From CAZYMI01 sp964648505 (GTDB lineage Bacteria; Pseudomonadota; Alphaproteobacteria; Micavibrionales; Micavibrionaceae), in the NCBI GenBank assembly GCA_964648505.1, contig CAZYMI010000004.1, forward strand, positions 77,437 through 141,436: a stretch of 64,000 bases of DNA, in the 5' to 3' direction. Numbering within the stretch: the first letter of the stretch is position 1; each line of letters opens with the position of its first letter. Made by a program: the position numbers and the translations under genes. The notes beneath the pieces were generated by a model. It searched no databases. It was not told the origin of the DNA and worked only from the letters and a program-made list of their open reading frames with translations. Below, in pieces: positions 34,275-43,895 of the stretch.

Positions 34275-36191
34275 TTAAACACCTTGCGCAGCTGTATCAA
34301 CACCGCCGCCGCGTGGCACAGAAGCGCGCGGTGCGTCAGATGGTGTGTCGTTTTTATCTTCGCGCAAAATCGGCTCACCGCGCAGCAAGCCTTTAATTTC
34401 TTCCCCTGAAAGCATTTCAAACTCTAGCAATGCTTTTGCCACCGCATGCAGATCTGCGAGTTTATCAGTAAGCGTCTTGGTCGCCCGCGCATAAGCGGAA
34501 TCCACAATTCGGCGCACTTCTTGGTCTACAATTGCAGAGGTGCTTTCAGACGTTTTTTTATCTTGCCCCATCGAGTAGCCTAAAAATACTTCTTCACGGC
34601 CTGAACCGTAATTGATAAAACCCAACTTATCGGACATGCCCCATTCGGTGACCATACGGCGTGCAATTTCAGTTGCCATTTTAATATCGGATGACGCACC
34701 GGTTGTAACCTGTTCAGCCCCGAAAATAAGTTCCTCTGCAATACGTCCGCCCATGGCAACCGCCAAATCCGCTTCCAGCTTGGCCTTGGACATTGAAATG
34801 CGGTCACCTTCAGGCAATCGCATCACCATCCCCAAAGCGCGACCACGCGGTACAATCGTTGCCTTATGGACAGGGTCTGATTCTTCTTCGTTGATCGCAA
34901 CAATGGCGTGCCCTGCTTCGTGGTATGCAGTCAGCTTCTTTTCTTTTTCTGTCATGACCATGGAACGACGCTCAGCCCCCATCATCACTTTATCTTTGGC
35001 ATCTTCAAAATCAGCCATGGATACAACCCGCTTACCGCGCCGCGCGGCAAGCAACGCCGCTTCGTTCACAAGATTTGCCAAATCAGCCCCCGAAAAACCA
35101 GGTGTACCACGGGCAATAACAGCCGCATCAACATTACTTGCAAGTGGCACCTTGGCCATATGCACTTTCATAATTTTTTCGCGGCCTTTAACATCGGGGT
35201 TAGGTACGACAACTTGGCGGTCAAAACGGCCCGGGCGTAATAACGCAGGGTCAAGCACATCAGGGCGGTTAGTAGCTGCAATTAAAATAACACCTTCATT
35301 GGCTTCAAATCCGTCCATCTCCACAAGCATCTGGTTAAGCGTTTGCTCACGTTCATCATTCCCACCACCAAGGCCTGCGCCACGATGGCGGCCAACGGCG
35401 TCAATCTCATCGATAAAAATAATGCACGGCGCGTGTTTTTTACCTTGCTCAAACATATCGCGCACACGCGATGCACCCACACCCACAAACATTTCAACAA
35501 AATCTGAACCGGAAATTGTAAAAAACGGAACATTGGCTTCGCCTGCAACCGCACGCGCAATCAAGGTTTTACCCGTACCAGGAGGACCCACCAGCAAAAC
35601 ACCCTTAGGAATTTTACCACCCAAGCGCTGAAACTTTTGTGGATCTTTTAAAAACTCAACCACTTCTTCAAGTTCTTGCTTGGCTTCATCAACGCCTGCC
35701 ACATCAGCAAAAGTAACACGACCTTGTTTTTCTGTAAGCATGCGGGCGCGTGATTTACCAAACCCCATGGCCCCGCCACCACCACGCCCTTGCATCTGGC
35801 GCATAAAGAAAATCCAAACCCCAATCAAAAGAAGCATCGGAAACCAGGATACAAAAATTGAAAGCGCGGAAATCTGATCCGGATCCAAAGGCTCTGCCTT
35901 AATGCGCACTGAAGTATCCTTCAAGCGTTCAACAACATTTTCGCCATTTGGAATCATCACGCTGAATTTCTGACCACCAGAAGCATAATGACCATCAATC
36001 TGCTGACCCTTGATGATAACGTCACCAATCGTACCCGTTTTTGCCGCAGCCATGAAATCGCTATACGCAATAACTTCTGCCTGACCGGGGGCGGATTTAT
36101 TTGCAGACTGAAAAACATTGAATAAGAAAGCCAGCAAAATAACGATTGCCAGCCAGAACAGCGCATTACGGCTAAGATTATTATTGTTCAC
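34275..36191 (-). CDS. ftsH: ATP-dependent zinc metalloprotease FtsH
   Basis: FtsH is the membrane-bound AAA+ protease that removes misfolded membrane proteins and regulators such as RpoH and LpxC. The 638-residue product has two N-terminal membrane segments (about 8-25 and 108-130), an AAA domain with Walker A GPPGTGKT (202-209), Walker B FIDEID, the SRH segment and the zinc-site motif HEAGH with a later Asp ligand. It starts at GTG, with AAGGA eight bases upstream deciding this choice. Confidence 0.98.
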   Translation of the reverse strand: MNNNNLSRNALFWLAIVILLAFLFNVFQSANKSAPGQAEVIAYSDFMAAAKTGTIGDVIIKGQQIDGHYASGGQKFSVMIPNGENVVERLKDTSVRIKAEPLDPDQISALSIFVSWFPMLLLIGVWIFFMRQMQGRGGGGAMGFGKSRARMLTEKQGRVTFADVAGVDEAKQELEEVVEFLKDPQKFQRLGGKIPKGVLLVGPPGTGKTLIARAVAGEANVPFFTISGSDFVEMFVGVGASRVRDMFEQGKKHAPCIIFIDEIDAVGRHRGAGLGGGNDEREQTLNQMLVEMDGFEANEGVILIAATNRPDVLDPALLRPGRFDRQVVVPNPDVKGREKIMKVHMAKVPLASNVDAAVIARGTPGFSGADLANLVNEAALLAARRGKRVVSMADFEDAKDKVMMGAERRSMVMTEKEKKLTAYHEAGHAIVAINEEESDPVHKATIVPRGRALGMVMRLPEGDRISMSKAKLEADLAVAMGGRIAEELIFGAEQVTTGASSDIKMATEIARRMVTEWGMSDKLGFINYGSGREEVFLGYSMGQDKKTSESTSAIVDQEVRRIVDSAYARATKTLTDKLADLHAVAKALLEFEMLSGEEIKGLLRGEPILREDKNDTPSDAPRASVPRGGGVDTAAQGV

Positions 36192-36216
36192 GAAAATGAT
36201 CCTTGGTTGAGGCTCT

Positions 36217-36247
36217 AATATAGAAGGAAAATAGGCTGCTTGTCCAA
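36217..36247 (-). promoter_or_regulatory. Candidate ftsH promoter (possibly heat-shock type)
   Basis: On the minus strand, CTTGGAC (core 36242-36247) and CTTCTATATT (core TATATT 36217-36222) lie 25-55 bases upstream of the ftsH GTG, with 19 bases between hexamers. The CTTG start resembles RpoH-type -35 boxes, and ftsH is heat-shock controlled in Escherichia coli and Caulobacter. The spacing is long for sigma-70; the call is tentative. Confidence 0.3.
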
Positions 36248-36264
36248 GGGAACAAGAGCAACGG

Positions 36265-37212
36265 CTATTCCCTTGAAATCACAAGCGTTTGATCCCTCTG
36301 GCGAACGGCAATATGGCACCCGCCAAGCGTTCTGCCTTTCATATCCCAAGATACCATAAAATCGTAAACGAGGGCCTCGACTCTCTCAAGGCGCGGGTCG
36401 TAGGTGCGATTCGGGGATAGCGTCCTCATGGCCTTACGAATAACCCTTGTCACCAGATCAGGAGGGGCGGGCCGAAAAGCATCAACCCGAAAAATAAACT
36501 GATCGGATGTATGGCTGACAAGCGCTTGATCCCATAGCTGATCTTGCGCCCATTCTAGTGTAAGGGATGCTTCATAAAGCCGTTCGCAAGTTCGCATTAA
36601 CCGTGGCACGGTTAGCCCTTCTTTTCCTAAAACATTTTGGGCCGCACGCAAACGCGGTCTAAGATAGGCTTGATTATGATTAGAAGGATCTTCAACCCAA
36701 ACAAGGTTATGCGCCTGACAATAGGCTATACAATCTTCATGCCTGAACTTTAACAAAGGACGGATCATTGTAAGCTGATGGTCATAGGGCTGATTTTCAC
36801 GCATTGCCACAAGACCATCAACGCCACTTCCTTTTGCAAGGCGCGTCAATAATGTTTCAGCCTGATCATCGCCATGATGCCCCAGATAAAGCCTTTTAAC
36901 CCCCTGCGCCTTACAATACTCAGACAACAGATGATAACGAGCGTGGCGGGCAGCCTCTAAAATTCGAGTGGTTGGTTTTTCACCCCTCCAAATAAGCGTT
37001 TTGACAATCGCATTAGGCCATTCTTTTACCAAATCGACAACATAAGCCGCCTCGGCGGATGATTGAGCTCGAAGCCCGTGGTCAACAGTCAGCACATGAA
37101 CGGGCACATTTGTTCCATAGCAAAGCAGATGGGTAAGCGCGAGACTATCTGCCCCGCCAGAGGTTGCCACTGAAATCGGCTCTTTTAAGTCTTCGAGACC
37201 TTTGATATTCAT
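36265..37212 (-). CDS. tilS: tRNA(Ile)-lysidine synthetase
   Basis: TilS ligates lysine to C34 of the CAU-anticodon tRNA(Ile), which allows AUA decoding. The 315-residue protein has the N-type ATP-pyrophosphatase motif SGGADSL near residue 17, the VLTVDHGLR segment and LYLGHHGDDQAETLLTRL, all diagnostic. At 315 residues it is of the short alphaproteobacterial kind. It lies just upstream of ftsH on the same strand, as in many alphaproteobacteria; the cpoB/ybgF gene often found upstream is absent, and a divergent hydrolase gene is there instead. Confidence 0.96.
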   Translation of the reverse strand: MNIKGLEDLKEPISVATSGGADSLALTHLLCYGTNVPVHVLTVDHGLRAQSSAEAAYVVDLVKEWPNAIVKTLIWRGEKPTTRILEAARHARYHLLSEYCKAQGVKRLYLGHHGDDQAETLLTRLAKGSGVDGLVAMRENQPYDHQLTMIRPLLKFRHEDCIAYCQAHNLVWVEDPSNHNQAYLRPRLRAAQNVLGKEGLTVPRLMRTCERLYEASLTLEWAQDQLWDQALVSHTSDQFIFRVDAFRPAPPDLVTRVIRKAMRTLSPNRTYDPRLERVEALVYDFMVSWDMKGRTLGGCHIAVRQRDQTLVISRE

Positions 37213-37289
37213 TCTGCCTTGTATAAATCACCTCTCCACGATTGAATAGCCTAACCAAAAACCAAAGACCCTTGATTGCAGGAAAATAA

Positions 37290-38213
37290 ATGCCCCATGA
37301 TGCCGCAAAAACACTGAAATACGAATATTTCCGCAACGCCAGAGGGCAAAATCTGCGCTATGCAACACACTTTACTGAGAACCCAAAAGGCTTGATTCTG
37401 ATTTTACCAGGACGAACAGAATTTATAGAAAAATATGTTGAAACCATACAGGCCTGTCTTGATCGTGGTTATGCTGTAGCGGCAATTGACTGGATCGATC
37501 ACGGCCTATCCGACCGGTCTTTACCAGACCGATTAAAATGCCATAGCCGCAATTTTTCTGAGTATGTTGATGATTTGACGATATGGATTGAAAAAATTCT
37601 ACCCACCCATTTTTCACCCCAGCTTAAGCGCATTGGTCTAGGCAGTTCAATGGGCGGCCATATTGCTTTTAGATCTGCTTTTGAAAGACCCGCCTTGTTT
37701 AATGGATTGGCATTGGCCGCGCCTATGTTTGGTATTCAGGCCGTTCACTGGATGGGGATGACCGGCGCGCAAATTGTGTCGGGCATTCTAGCCTTGTTTT
37801 CAGAGCGCACCATAAGCTCAAACGGAGAGGATTCTTTTAAGGCCAGAAGCACGCCGGGAAACGGATTATTTTCTCACGATCCTGTTCGCGACAAACTTCA
37901 TATGGATTTATGCCGGCAGAACCCTCAGCTTCGCACGGGCGATCCTACTTTTGGGTGGGTGCATGCGGCCATACAATCTTGCGCCAAAATTAAACAAACC
38001 GATCTTTCGGCCATGACCACCCCTGTTTTTCTGGCCATTTCAGGTAAAGATATGATTGTTGATAACCAGGCAAGCCAGGCCTTAGGGCGCCGTATTAAAG
38101 GCTGCGATACCATTACGATTGAAGGGGCGGGGCACGAGATATTAATGGAAACCGATGTTTTACAAAAAAAATTCTGGGAAGGGTTTGACCGCCTCCTAGA
38201 ACGAACTATCTGA
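37290..38213 (+). CDS. Alpha/beta hydrolase, lysophospholipase/monoacylglycerol-lipase type
   Basis: The 307-residue cytosolic protein has the Hydrolase_4 pattern: ILPGRTEFIEKY oxyanion region near 39-50, DHGLSDR near 70-76, nucleophile elbow GSSMG with Ser120, an acid residue in SGKDMIVD near 255 and the catalytic His in GAGHEIL near 285. Relatives act on lysophospholipids or monoacylglycerols (PldB-like); the substrate is not fixed by sequence. It is divergent from tilS, and a short palindromic sequence follows it. Confidence 0.9.
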   Translation: MPHDAAKTLKYEYFRNARGQNLRYATHFTENPKGLILILPGRTEFIEKYVETIQACLDRGYAVAAIDWIDHGLSDRSLPDRLKCHSRNFSEYVDDLTIWIEKILPTHFSPQLKRIGLGSSMGGHIAFRSAFERPALFNGLALAAPMFGIQAVHWMGMTGAQIVSGILALFSERTISSNGEDSFKARSTPGNGLFSHDPVRDKLHMDLCRQNPQLRTGDPTFGWVHAAIQSCAKIKQTDLSAMTTPVFLAISGKDMIVDNQASQALGRRIKGCDTITIEGAGHEILMETDVLQKKFWEGFDRLLERTI

Positions 38214-38220
38214 TTGTGGT

Positions 38221-38240
38221 AAGCTTGATTTTATCAACTT
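38221..38240. repeat. Imperfect palindrome between the hydrolase and the small ORF
   Basis: AAGCTTGAT and ATCAACTT flank a TTT centre, forming a near-palindrome with one bulged base, 7 bases after the hydrolase stop and just before the ribosome-binding site of the next gene. It could be a weak terminator or an operator. Confidence 0.3.
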
Positions 38241-38252
38241 AGGGTGAATAAT

Positions 38253-38501
38253 ATGAATACGCGATCTTCACAACCTGAACGCGCTCGTTTGTCGGATAAA
38301 ATTTTTGAAGCTTTTATCATTGCGCTCAATCAGCGCGATGTTGCGATTGCTGAGCTTCTTTCAAGGGCTATCGAACTATCTATTACCAGAAGCGCAGGTG
38401 GCGGTGAATTTGTTGAACGACGCACTTACCCCGCTGATCTGGAAGCAGCGCTTGCGCGACTTGATGCGCTTAAGCGTGAACAAGGTTTTGTTATGCGTTA
38501 A
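38253..38501 (+). CDS. Small unknown soluble protein
   Basis: The 82-residue product is not recognised. It is hydrophilic, predicted mainly helical (residues 13-42 and 60-78), with no signal peptide, membrane segment or Cys. The ATG at 38253 has AGGGTG eight bases upstream and is preferred to an in-frame GTG at 38244. It lies 39 bases after the hydrolase gene on the same strand, and its TAA overlaps the ligA stop on the other strand. The length and clean ribosome-binding site support it as real. Confidence 0.7.
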   Translation: MNTRSSQPERARLSDKIFEAFIIALNQRDVAIAELLSRAIELSITRSAGGGEFVERRTYPADLEAALARLDALKREQGFVMR

Positions 38502-40564
38502 TTAATCAACTTGGCCCAATCCTCTTCGCTGAGAATATTTACACCAAGCTCCTGCGCCTTCTTCAATTTTGATCCGGCATCTGCACCTGCAACAAGGTAA
38601 TCTGTTTTAGCCGATACCGATCCGGAAACTTTTGCTCCAAGTGATTCCGCTTTGGCTTTAGCTTCATCGCGTGTCATGGTTAAAAGCGTTCCTGTGAATA
38701 CAACAGTTTTTCCAGAAACAGCCGTATCTAATTCCTGACGCTTAGGATGATCTGAAATTGTTAAAGCCGCTTCAAGCCGATCAAGTTCTTGTGCGTTTCT
38801 GATTTCAGCAAAAAAATCAATCAAACACTGCGCGACCGAAGGGCCTACATCGTCAATGGTTAAAAGGTCCTGATAGGCCTGAGAATCCTCGCCGTCAATA
38901 GCTTGCAATGTTTGGCGAAACAAAGCCCAGGTCAGATAATGTTGCGCCAGCTTTTTCGCTGTTGCCTGCCCCACCTGTCTGATCCCAAGCGCATAAATAA
39001 ACCTAGCCAAAGGCACCTGACGCCGTGCCTGAATTGATTCAAAAAGTTTTTTTGCTGAAAGCGCCCCCCACCCCTCGCGGGTTTTTAGTGGCGTTAAAGA
39101 CGATTGATCGCGCTCTTCAAGGGTGAAAATATCTGATGGCACACGCACGTCTTCGCTCTCGAAAAGCTCCAAAACAATTTTTTCACCAAACCCTTCAATA
39201 TCGAAGGCATCGCGTGATACAAAATGTCGAATGCGCTCAGTTGCTTGGGCCGGGCAAATCAATCCTCCGGTACATCGAACCACAACCTCCCCTTCCTGTC
39301 TGCCTGTTTTAGAATCGCAAGCCGGGCAGTGATCCGGAAAACGAAAAGTAAAACTTTGAACAGGACGCTTTTCAAATTCAACACGGACAATTTGTGGAAT
39401 AACATCGCCGGCACGCTGAATAATCACTGAATCGCCAACACGAATATCTTTGCGCTTAATTTCATCCTCGTTATGCAAGGTGGCTCGCGCCACCACAACC
39501 CCACCAACCCTGACAGGAATTAAATCGGCAACCGGTGTTAACGCGCCTGTCCGACCAACTTGAATGGAAATATTCTCAATGCGGGTCACAGCCTGCTCGG
39601 CAGGGAATTTATGCGCTGTCGCCCATCGTGGGGCACGCGACACAAAACCCAACCTATCTTGAAGATCCAGCCGGTTAATTTTATACACAACGCCATCAAT
39701 TTCAAACGGCAACTGTTCGCGCGCACTTAAAATAGCGCGATAGGTTTCCAACATTTCAAAAACAGATACGCATAATTTTGCAGGCTCCGCTTGAATAAAG
39801 CCACGATCACAAAGCGCCTGACGTATACCCCACTGCGTTAGGGATAGTATTTGCGAACATTCCCCCAAGGAATACCCAAAAAAATGAATAGGCCTTGACG
39901 CTGTAATTCTTGCGTCAAGTTGCCTGACACTTCCTGCGGCGGCATTGCGTGGATTAGCAAAAACCGGCTTGCCTTCATTTTCCTGACGTTTATTCAGCTC
40001 AATAAAATCGGCTTTGCGCATATAAATTTCCCCGCGCACTTCAAATCTTTCAGGTGCGTTTGATATAGAATGCGGAATATCTGCAATTGTTTTGATGTTT
40101 GCTGTTATATCTTCCCCTTCATACCCATCGCCACGGGTGGCCGCTTGCATAAGTACGCCCCCTTCATAGATCAAAGCGCATGACAGCCCATCTATTTTAG
40201 GTTCTGCAATAATCTCAAATGTTTCATCTTTTGGCCAATTTAAAAATTTTTGGGCGCGGGCAACAAAATCGTGTACATCTTCATCACTAAACGCATTCGA
40301 TAAAGACAGCATTGGCAGGCGATGCGTAATTTTGCCAAAACCCTGAGCAGGCCTGACCCCTACTTTTTGTGACGGGCTGTCGGCTGTTACAAGTTCGGGA
40401 TAAGATTTTTCCAAGGCGAGCAATTCAAGACGCAGATCATCGTACTGCGCATCAGAAATTTCGGGGTTATCCTGACTGTAATACAAATCATCATGATAGC
40501 GTAAAAGCTCAACAAGTTCAGTGTGCCTTATCTTATACTCATTTGATATTTTAGGACGCATCAT
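38498..40564 (-). CDS. ligA: NAD-dependent DNA ligase LigA
   Basis: LigA seals nicks in DNA replication and repair using NAD+. The 688-residue protein has the adenylation domain with KIDG (nucleophile Lys123), an OB fold, a four-Cys zinc finger (CPAC...CTGGLIC), helix-hairpin-helix repeats and a C-terminal BRCT domain. Length is standard. Its start overlaps the recN stop by one base (TAATG), and the ATG is doubled. The recN-ligA pairing is common in alphaproteobacteria. Confidence 0.98.
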   Translation of the reverse strand: MMRPKISNEYKIRHTELVELLRYHDDLYYSQDNPEISDAQYDDLRLELLALEKSYPELVTADSPSQKVGVRPAQGFGKITHRLPMLSLSNAFSDEDVHDFVARAQKFLNWPKDETFEIIAEPKIDGLSCALIYEGGVLMQAATRGDGYEGEDITANIKTIADIPHSISNAPERFEVRGEIYMRKADFIELNKRQENEGKPVFANPRNAAAGSVRQLDARITASRPIHFFGYSLGECSQILSLTQWGIRQALCDRGFIQAEPAKLCVSVFEMLETYRAILSAREQLPFEIDGVVYKINRLDLQDRLGFVSRAPRWATAHKFPAEQAVTRIENISIQVGRTGALTPVADLIPVRVGGVVVARATLHNEDEIKRKDIRVGDSVIIQRAGDVIPQIVRVEFEKRPVQSFTFRFPDHCPACDSKTGRQEGEVVVRCTGGLICPAQATERIRHFVSRDAFDIEGFGEKIVLELFESEDVRVPSDIFTLEERDQSSLTPLKTREGWGALSAKKLFESIQARRQVPLARFIYALGIRQVGQATAKKLAQHYLTWALFRQTLQAIDGEDSQAYQDLLTIDDVGPSVAQCLIDFFAEIRNAQELDRLEAALTISDHPKRQELDTAVSGKTVVFTGTLLTMTRDEAKAKAESLGAKVSGSVSAKTDYLVAGADAGSKLKKAQELGVNILSEEDWAKLIN

Positions 40565-42240
40565 TAAGCTGCCTGCTTTTCAAGCAGCTTATGCGCTGCA
40601 GCCCGCGCCTCATCGGTTATTAATGCGCCTGACAGCATACGCGCAATTTCCTCACGCCTTGCTGCTTTATCAAGCAAGGGCTGAATTGTTGTAAGCGTTT
40701 CCATTTTTTCTGAAGACTTAAGTACAACGAAATGCTGATTTGCCAAAGCCGCCACCTGTGGAGAATGGGTTACCACCAGAATTTGCTGGCTTTGCGAAAG
40801 TTTAGCTAAACGCTGACCCACCGCATCTGCCGTTGCCCCGCTGATGCCGCTATCTACCTCATCAAACACAAGGCACTGCGGCCCCTCTGAGGAAATTAAA
40901 ACAACTTTTAAAGCTAGCATAAAACGCGCCATCTCCCCGCCTGATGCAATTTTAGCAAGCGGGCCCGGCGGTGCCCCGGGGTTTGTTGAAACTAAAAATG
41001 CAGCCGTATCAATACCGTGTCGGCCCCAATTTTTTGGCATCTCTTGTGATAAAATATGCGTTTCAAAATGCGCTTTTTCCAGCTTAAGAGGGGGCAATTC
41101 GCGCATCACGCCCTGATCCAGTTTTTTGGCCGCTTGTTTTCTTTTATCAGACAGCTTTTGTGCATGCCTCTGATATTCTTTGGCTGCCCCGTGCGCAACC
41201 TGTTGCTGTCGGGCGATCATGTCATCGCCTGATGCAATTAAAGATAAGGATGATTTAAATGCTTCTAGTTTATTGTTCAATTCATCCGGCTGGCACTGAT
41301 AACGTCGCGCCATCTGGCGCAAATCATGAATACGATCGTCAAGTGCTTCAAGGGATTCACCTGCTTCGCTATCAGTACCGGCAATTGTGGAAACATTAGA
41401 AAGTATTTCATCCAAATCATGCCGAAGCATGGAAATTTTTTGAATGACTGAGTCAAAAATCAATCCCGCTTTTTGAGCTGTCTTTTCTAAAACGCGCAAA
41501 GATGAAAGTAATTTCTCATCAGCGCCTCCTTCTCCGCTTATATAATCATGCACAAGCTGACAGGCATTTAAAACAGCATCACGATGCTGAAGCGTGATTC
41601 GCTTTGCTAGAAGGGCTTTTTCTTCATCGACCTGCGGGGCTAGGGCTTCTAAATCTTCAACAGCTTGTTGCAGATATGATTTTTGCCTGTCTGCTTCTTG
41701 CGCTGTATGCCGCAAAGCTGCCAAGTCTTGTTCTGCTTTCTGCCAGGAGTCATACAAGCTTGCCACATCATCGCATTCGCCTTGTAGCCCTGCAAAACGA
41801 TCAAGCATGCCCAGATGTTCAGATGCATTTAAAAGCGATTGTGTATCGAACTGACCATGTATCTCAACAAGCGCTGTCCCGATTGTTTTTAAAAGGCCCG
41901 CTGATACAGGTTGGTCATTGATAAAAGCTTTTGAACGCCCGTCCGTATAAACCTGACGCTTAAGTATAAGCGTAAAATCATGCTCTTGTGTTTGAACACC
42001 ATGATTTTCAAGTACATTTTTTACCGTAGGGGCATGAAAAGTTGCAATCACCTGCGCCATGCTTGCCCCCGAACGAACAAGCCCGCTATCTGCCCGCGCC
42101 CCGAGCGCCAGACCAAGCGCATCAAGCAAAATAGATTTTCCCGCGCCCGTTTCGCCCGTAAGCGCTGAAAGGCCCCGCGCAAAATCAATCTGGAGGCGGT
42201 CTATCAAAACAACATTTTGTATATGCAGCGATATAAGCAT
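40564..42240 (-). CDS. recN: DNA repair protein RecN
   Basis: RecN is an SMC-like ATPase that acts at double-strand breaks. The 558-residue protein has an N-terminal Walker A (GETGAGKS, 29-36), a long central coiled coil (about 155-365) and C-terminal signature and Walker B segments (ASGGEMARFMLALK, CLVFDEVDSGI). All ABC/SMC motifs are present. It is divergent from the pnt operon across 86 bases. I looked for an alphaproteobacterial LexA box there and saw none. Confidence 0.97.
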   Translation of the reverse strand: MLISLHIQNVVLIDRLQIDFARGLSALTGETGAGKSILLDALGLALGARADSGLVRSGASMAQVIATFHAPTVKNVLENHGVQTQEHDFTLILKRQVYTDGRSKAFINDQPVSAGLLKTIGTALVEIHGQFDTQSLLNASEHLGMLDRFAGLQGECDDVASLYDSWQKAEQDLAALRHTAQEADRQKSYLQQAVEDLEALAPQVDEEKALLAKRITLQHRDAVLNACQLVHDYISGEGGADEKLLSSLRVLEKTAQKAGLIFDSVIQKISMLRHDLDEILSNVSTIAGTDSEAGESLEALDDRIHDLRQMARRYQCQPDELNNKLEAFKSSLSLIASGDDMIARQQQVAHGAAKEYQRHAQKLSDKRKQAAKKLDQGVMRELPPLKLEKAHFETHILSQEMPKNWGRHGIDTAAFLVSTNPGAPPGPLAKIASGGEMARFMLALKVVLISSEGPQCLVFDEVDSGISGATADAVGQRLAKLSQSQQILVVTHSPQVAALANQHFVVLKSSEKMETLTTIQPLLDKAARREEIARMLSGALITDEARAAAHKLLEKQAA

Positions 42241-42288
42241 TGTCGTAATGCTGGCCTGTCTTCACAAGCCCGTCAAGATGGGGCATGG

Positions 42289-42316
42289 TTGTTGTGTAAA
42301 TCTATCTTCATAATAT
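42289..42316 (+). promoter_or_regulatory. Candidate promoter of the pnt operon
   Basis: TTGTTG (42289-42294) and TAATAT (42311-42316) lie 16 bases apart, just upstream of the pntAA GTG, leaving a very short leader with GAGG as ribosome-binding site. Both boxes are partial matches, so the call is tentative. Confidence 0.3.
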
Positions 42317-42326
42317 AGAGGCCTGC

Positions 42327-43469
42327 GTGAGCACGACAATCGGAATTATAAGGGAAACAGCCCCAGACGAGAACAGAGTAGCTTTAACCCCCGAAATTGC
42401 CCGAAAACTTAAGGCCATGGGTTATGATATCTGCCTTGAAAATAACGCTGGTGCGGCAGCAGGGTACCCGGATCCTTCTTATGTGCAAGCCGGCGCACGG
42501 ATGACAACACGGGCAGATGCTCTATCGCAGGCTATTATATTAACCGTTCGCGGTATCCCCCTTGCTGATATAGCGCAAATAAAAAAAGAGACCTGCATCA
42601 TTGGCATGCTTGATCCTCATCGGCAGACCAACCTTATAACAGCCTATGCACAAGCTGGCATTACAGCGCTTACAATGGATTTTATGCCAAGAATAACAAG
42701 GGCCCAGAATATGGATGTGCTCTCTTCTCAGGCGAACTTGGCTGGTTATCGCGCCGTTATTGAAGCGGCAGCCCTTATCCCGCGTGCCTTTCCAATGATG
42801 ATGACAGCAGCCGGAACCATTGCCCCCGCGCGTGTTTTTGTTATGGGCACTGGCGTTGCCGGTCTTCAGGCCATTGCAACGGCAAAAAGATTGGGCGCGG
42901 TCGTTTCAGCAACCGATGTGAGACCTGCCGCCCGTGAACAGGTGCAAAGCCTGGGCGGAACTTTTGTTATGATTGAAGATGAGGAAACTAAAGCTTCTGA
43001 AACATCTGGCGGCTACGCCAAAGAAATGTCTGATGCATTTAAAGCAAAACAAGCAGCGCTGATTGCTGATGTGATTACCAAACAAGATATTGTGATTACA
43101 ACCGCACTGATCCCCGGCCGTCCAGCACCACGCCTGATCAGCGAAGATATGGTTAAATCAATGAAAACCGGATCTGTTATAATCGATATGGCTGTTGAAC
43201 AAGGCGGTAATTGCGCTTTATCTGTGTCGGGTGAAATTATCCAGACAAACGGGATCACAATTGCCGGTTTTAGAAACCTGCCCAGTCGTATTGCCTATGA
43301 TGCATCTGCGCTTTATGCACGAAACCTTTTTCATTTAATTGATTTAATGACTCTTAAGGATAAGGCTGAATTTTCGCTCCCTTGGGATGATGACATTATT
43401 AAAGCTATCGCCTTGACACACAAAGGCGATATTATTCATTCCGCATTTAAAGCAAAAGAAGGATTATAA
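42327..43469 (+). CDS. pntAA: NAD(P) transhydrogenase subunit alpha part 1 (NAD-binding domain I)
   Basis: This is the soluble NAD(H)-binding subunit of the proton-translocating transhydrogenase, which makes NADPH at the expense of the proton gradient. The 380-residue product matches domain I: RETAPDENRVALTPE at the N-terminus, the RVFVMGTGVAGLQAIATAKRLGA Rossmann segment near residue 170 and the AVEQGGNCALS stretch near residue 290. It starts with GTG and a GAGG ribosome-binding site. The separate alpha1, alpha2 and beta genes are the Rhodospirillum-type arrangement. Confidence 0.97.
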   Translation: MSTTIGIIRETAPDENRVALTPEIARKLKAMGYDICLENNAGAAAGYPDPSYVQAGARMTTRADALSQAIILTVRGIPLADIAQIKKETCIIGMLDPHRQTNLITAYAQAGITALTMDFMPRITRAQNMDVLSSQANLAGYRAVIEAAALIPRAFPMMMTAAGTIAPARVFVMGTGVAGLQAIATAKRLGAVVSATDVRPAAREQVQSLGGTFVMIEDEETKASETSGGYAKEMSDAFKAKQAALIADVITKQDIVITTALIPGRPAPRLISEDMVKSMKTGSVIIDMAVEQGGNCALSVSGEIIQTNGITIAGFRNLPSRIAYDASALYARNLFHLIDLMTLKDKAEFSLPWDDDIIKAIALTHKGDIIHSAFKAKEGL

Positions 43470-43473
43470 CCAA

Positions 43474-43887
43474 ATGAGCAGTGAACTTTCAAATTTCCCT
43501 GATCAAGCCGCTGATCTGGCCACGGGCGCAAAAACCTTAGCAAGCAAGGCCGAAGCATTGGCCTTGCAGGCTGGAACACTTGTTCAGCACACCCCTTCTG
43601 GCGCTGATAGTTTTTTCTTAAGTGGTCTAACCGTTTTTATACTGGCCTGCTTTGTAGGTTACTATGTTGTGTGGCGCGTTACCCCTGCCCTTCATTCGCC
43701 TTTAATGGGTGTTACAAACGCAATTTCATCTGTGATTATTGTTGGTGCTTTAATTGCCGCTGGCCCCGTTACATTTACTTTTTCTAAAGTGATGGGTTTT
43801 ATTGCCGTTGTTCTGGCTTCAATCAATATATTTGGCGGGTTTATCGTCACGCGCCGGATGTTGTCCATGTTTAAAAAGAAATCATAG
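43474..43887 (+). CDS. pntAB: NAD(P) transhydrogenase subunit alpha part 2
   Basis: This small membrane subunit supplies part of the proton channel (domain II). The 137-residue product has an extended N-terminus of about 45 residues rich in Ala/Gln, then four membrane segments including the conserved VGYYVVWRVTPALHSPLMGVTNAISS stretch. It lies four bases after pntAA and eight before pntB. Confidence 0.96.
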   Translation: MSSELSNFPDQAADLATGAKTLASKAEALALQAGTLVQHTPSGADSFFLSGLTVFILACFVGYYVVWRVTPALHSPLMGVTNAISSVIIVGALIAAGPVTFTFSKVMGFIAVVLASINIFGGFIVTRRMLSMFKKKS

Positions 43888-43895
43888 GTTTTTTT

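Noticed and set aside
34612..35631. Long open frame (339 codons) on the plus strand
   Set aside because: It lies fully antisense to ftsH, whose AAA and protease motifs are unmistakable; the Ser/Pro/Ala-rich composition is that of a frame shadow.
42241..42326. LexA/SOS box expected upstream of recN
   Set aside because: No GTTC-N7-GTTC or GAAC-type element could be found in the 86-base divergent region.
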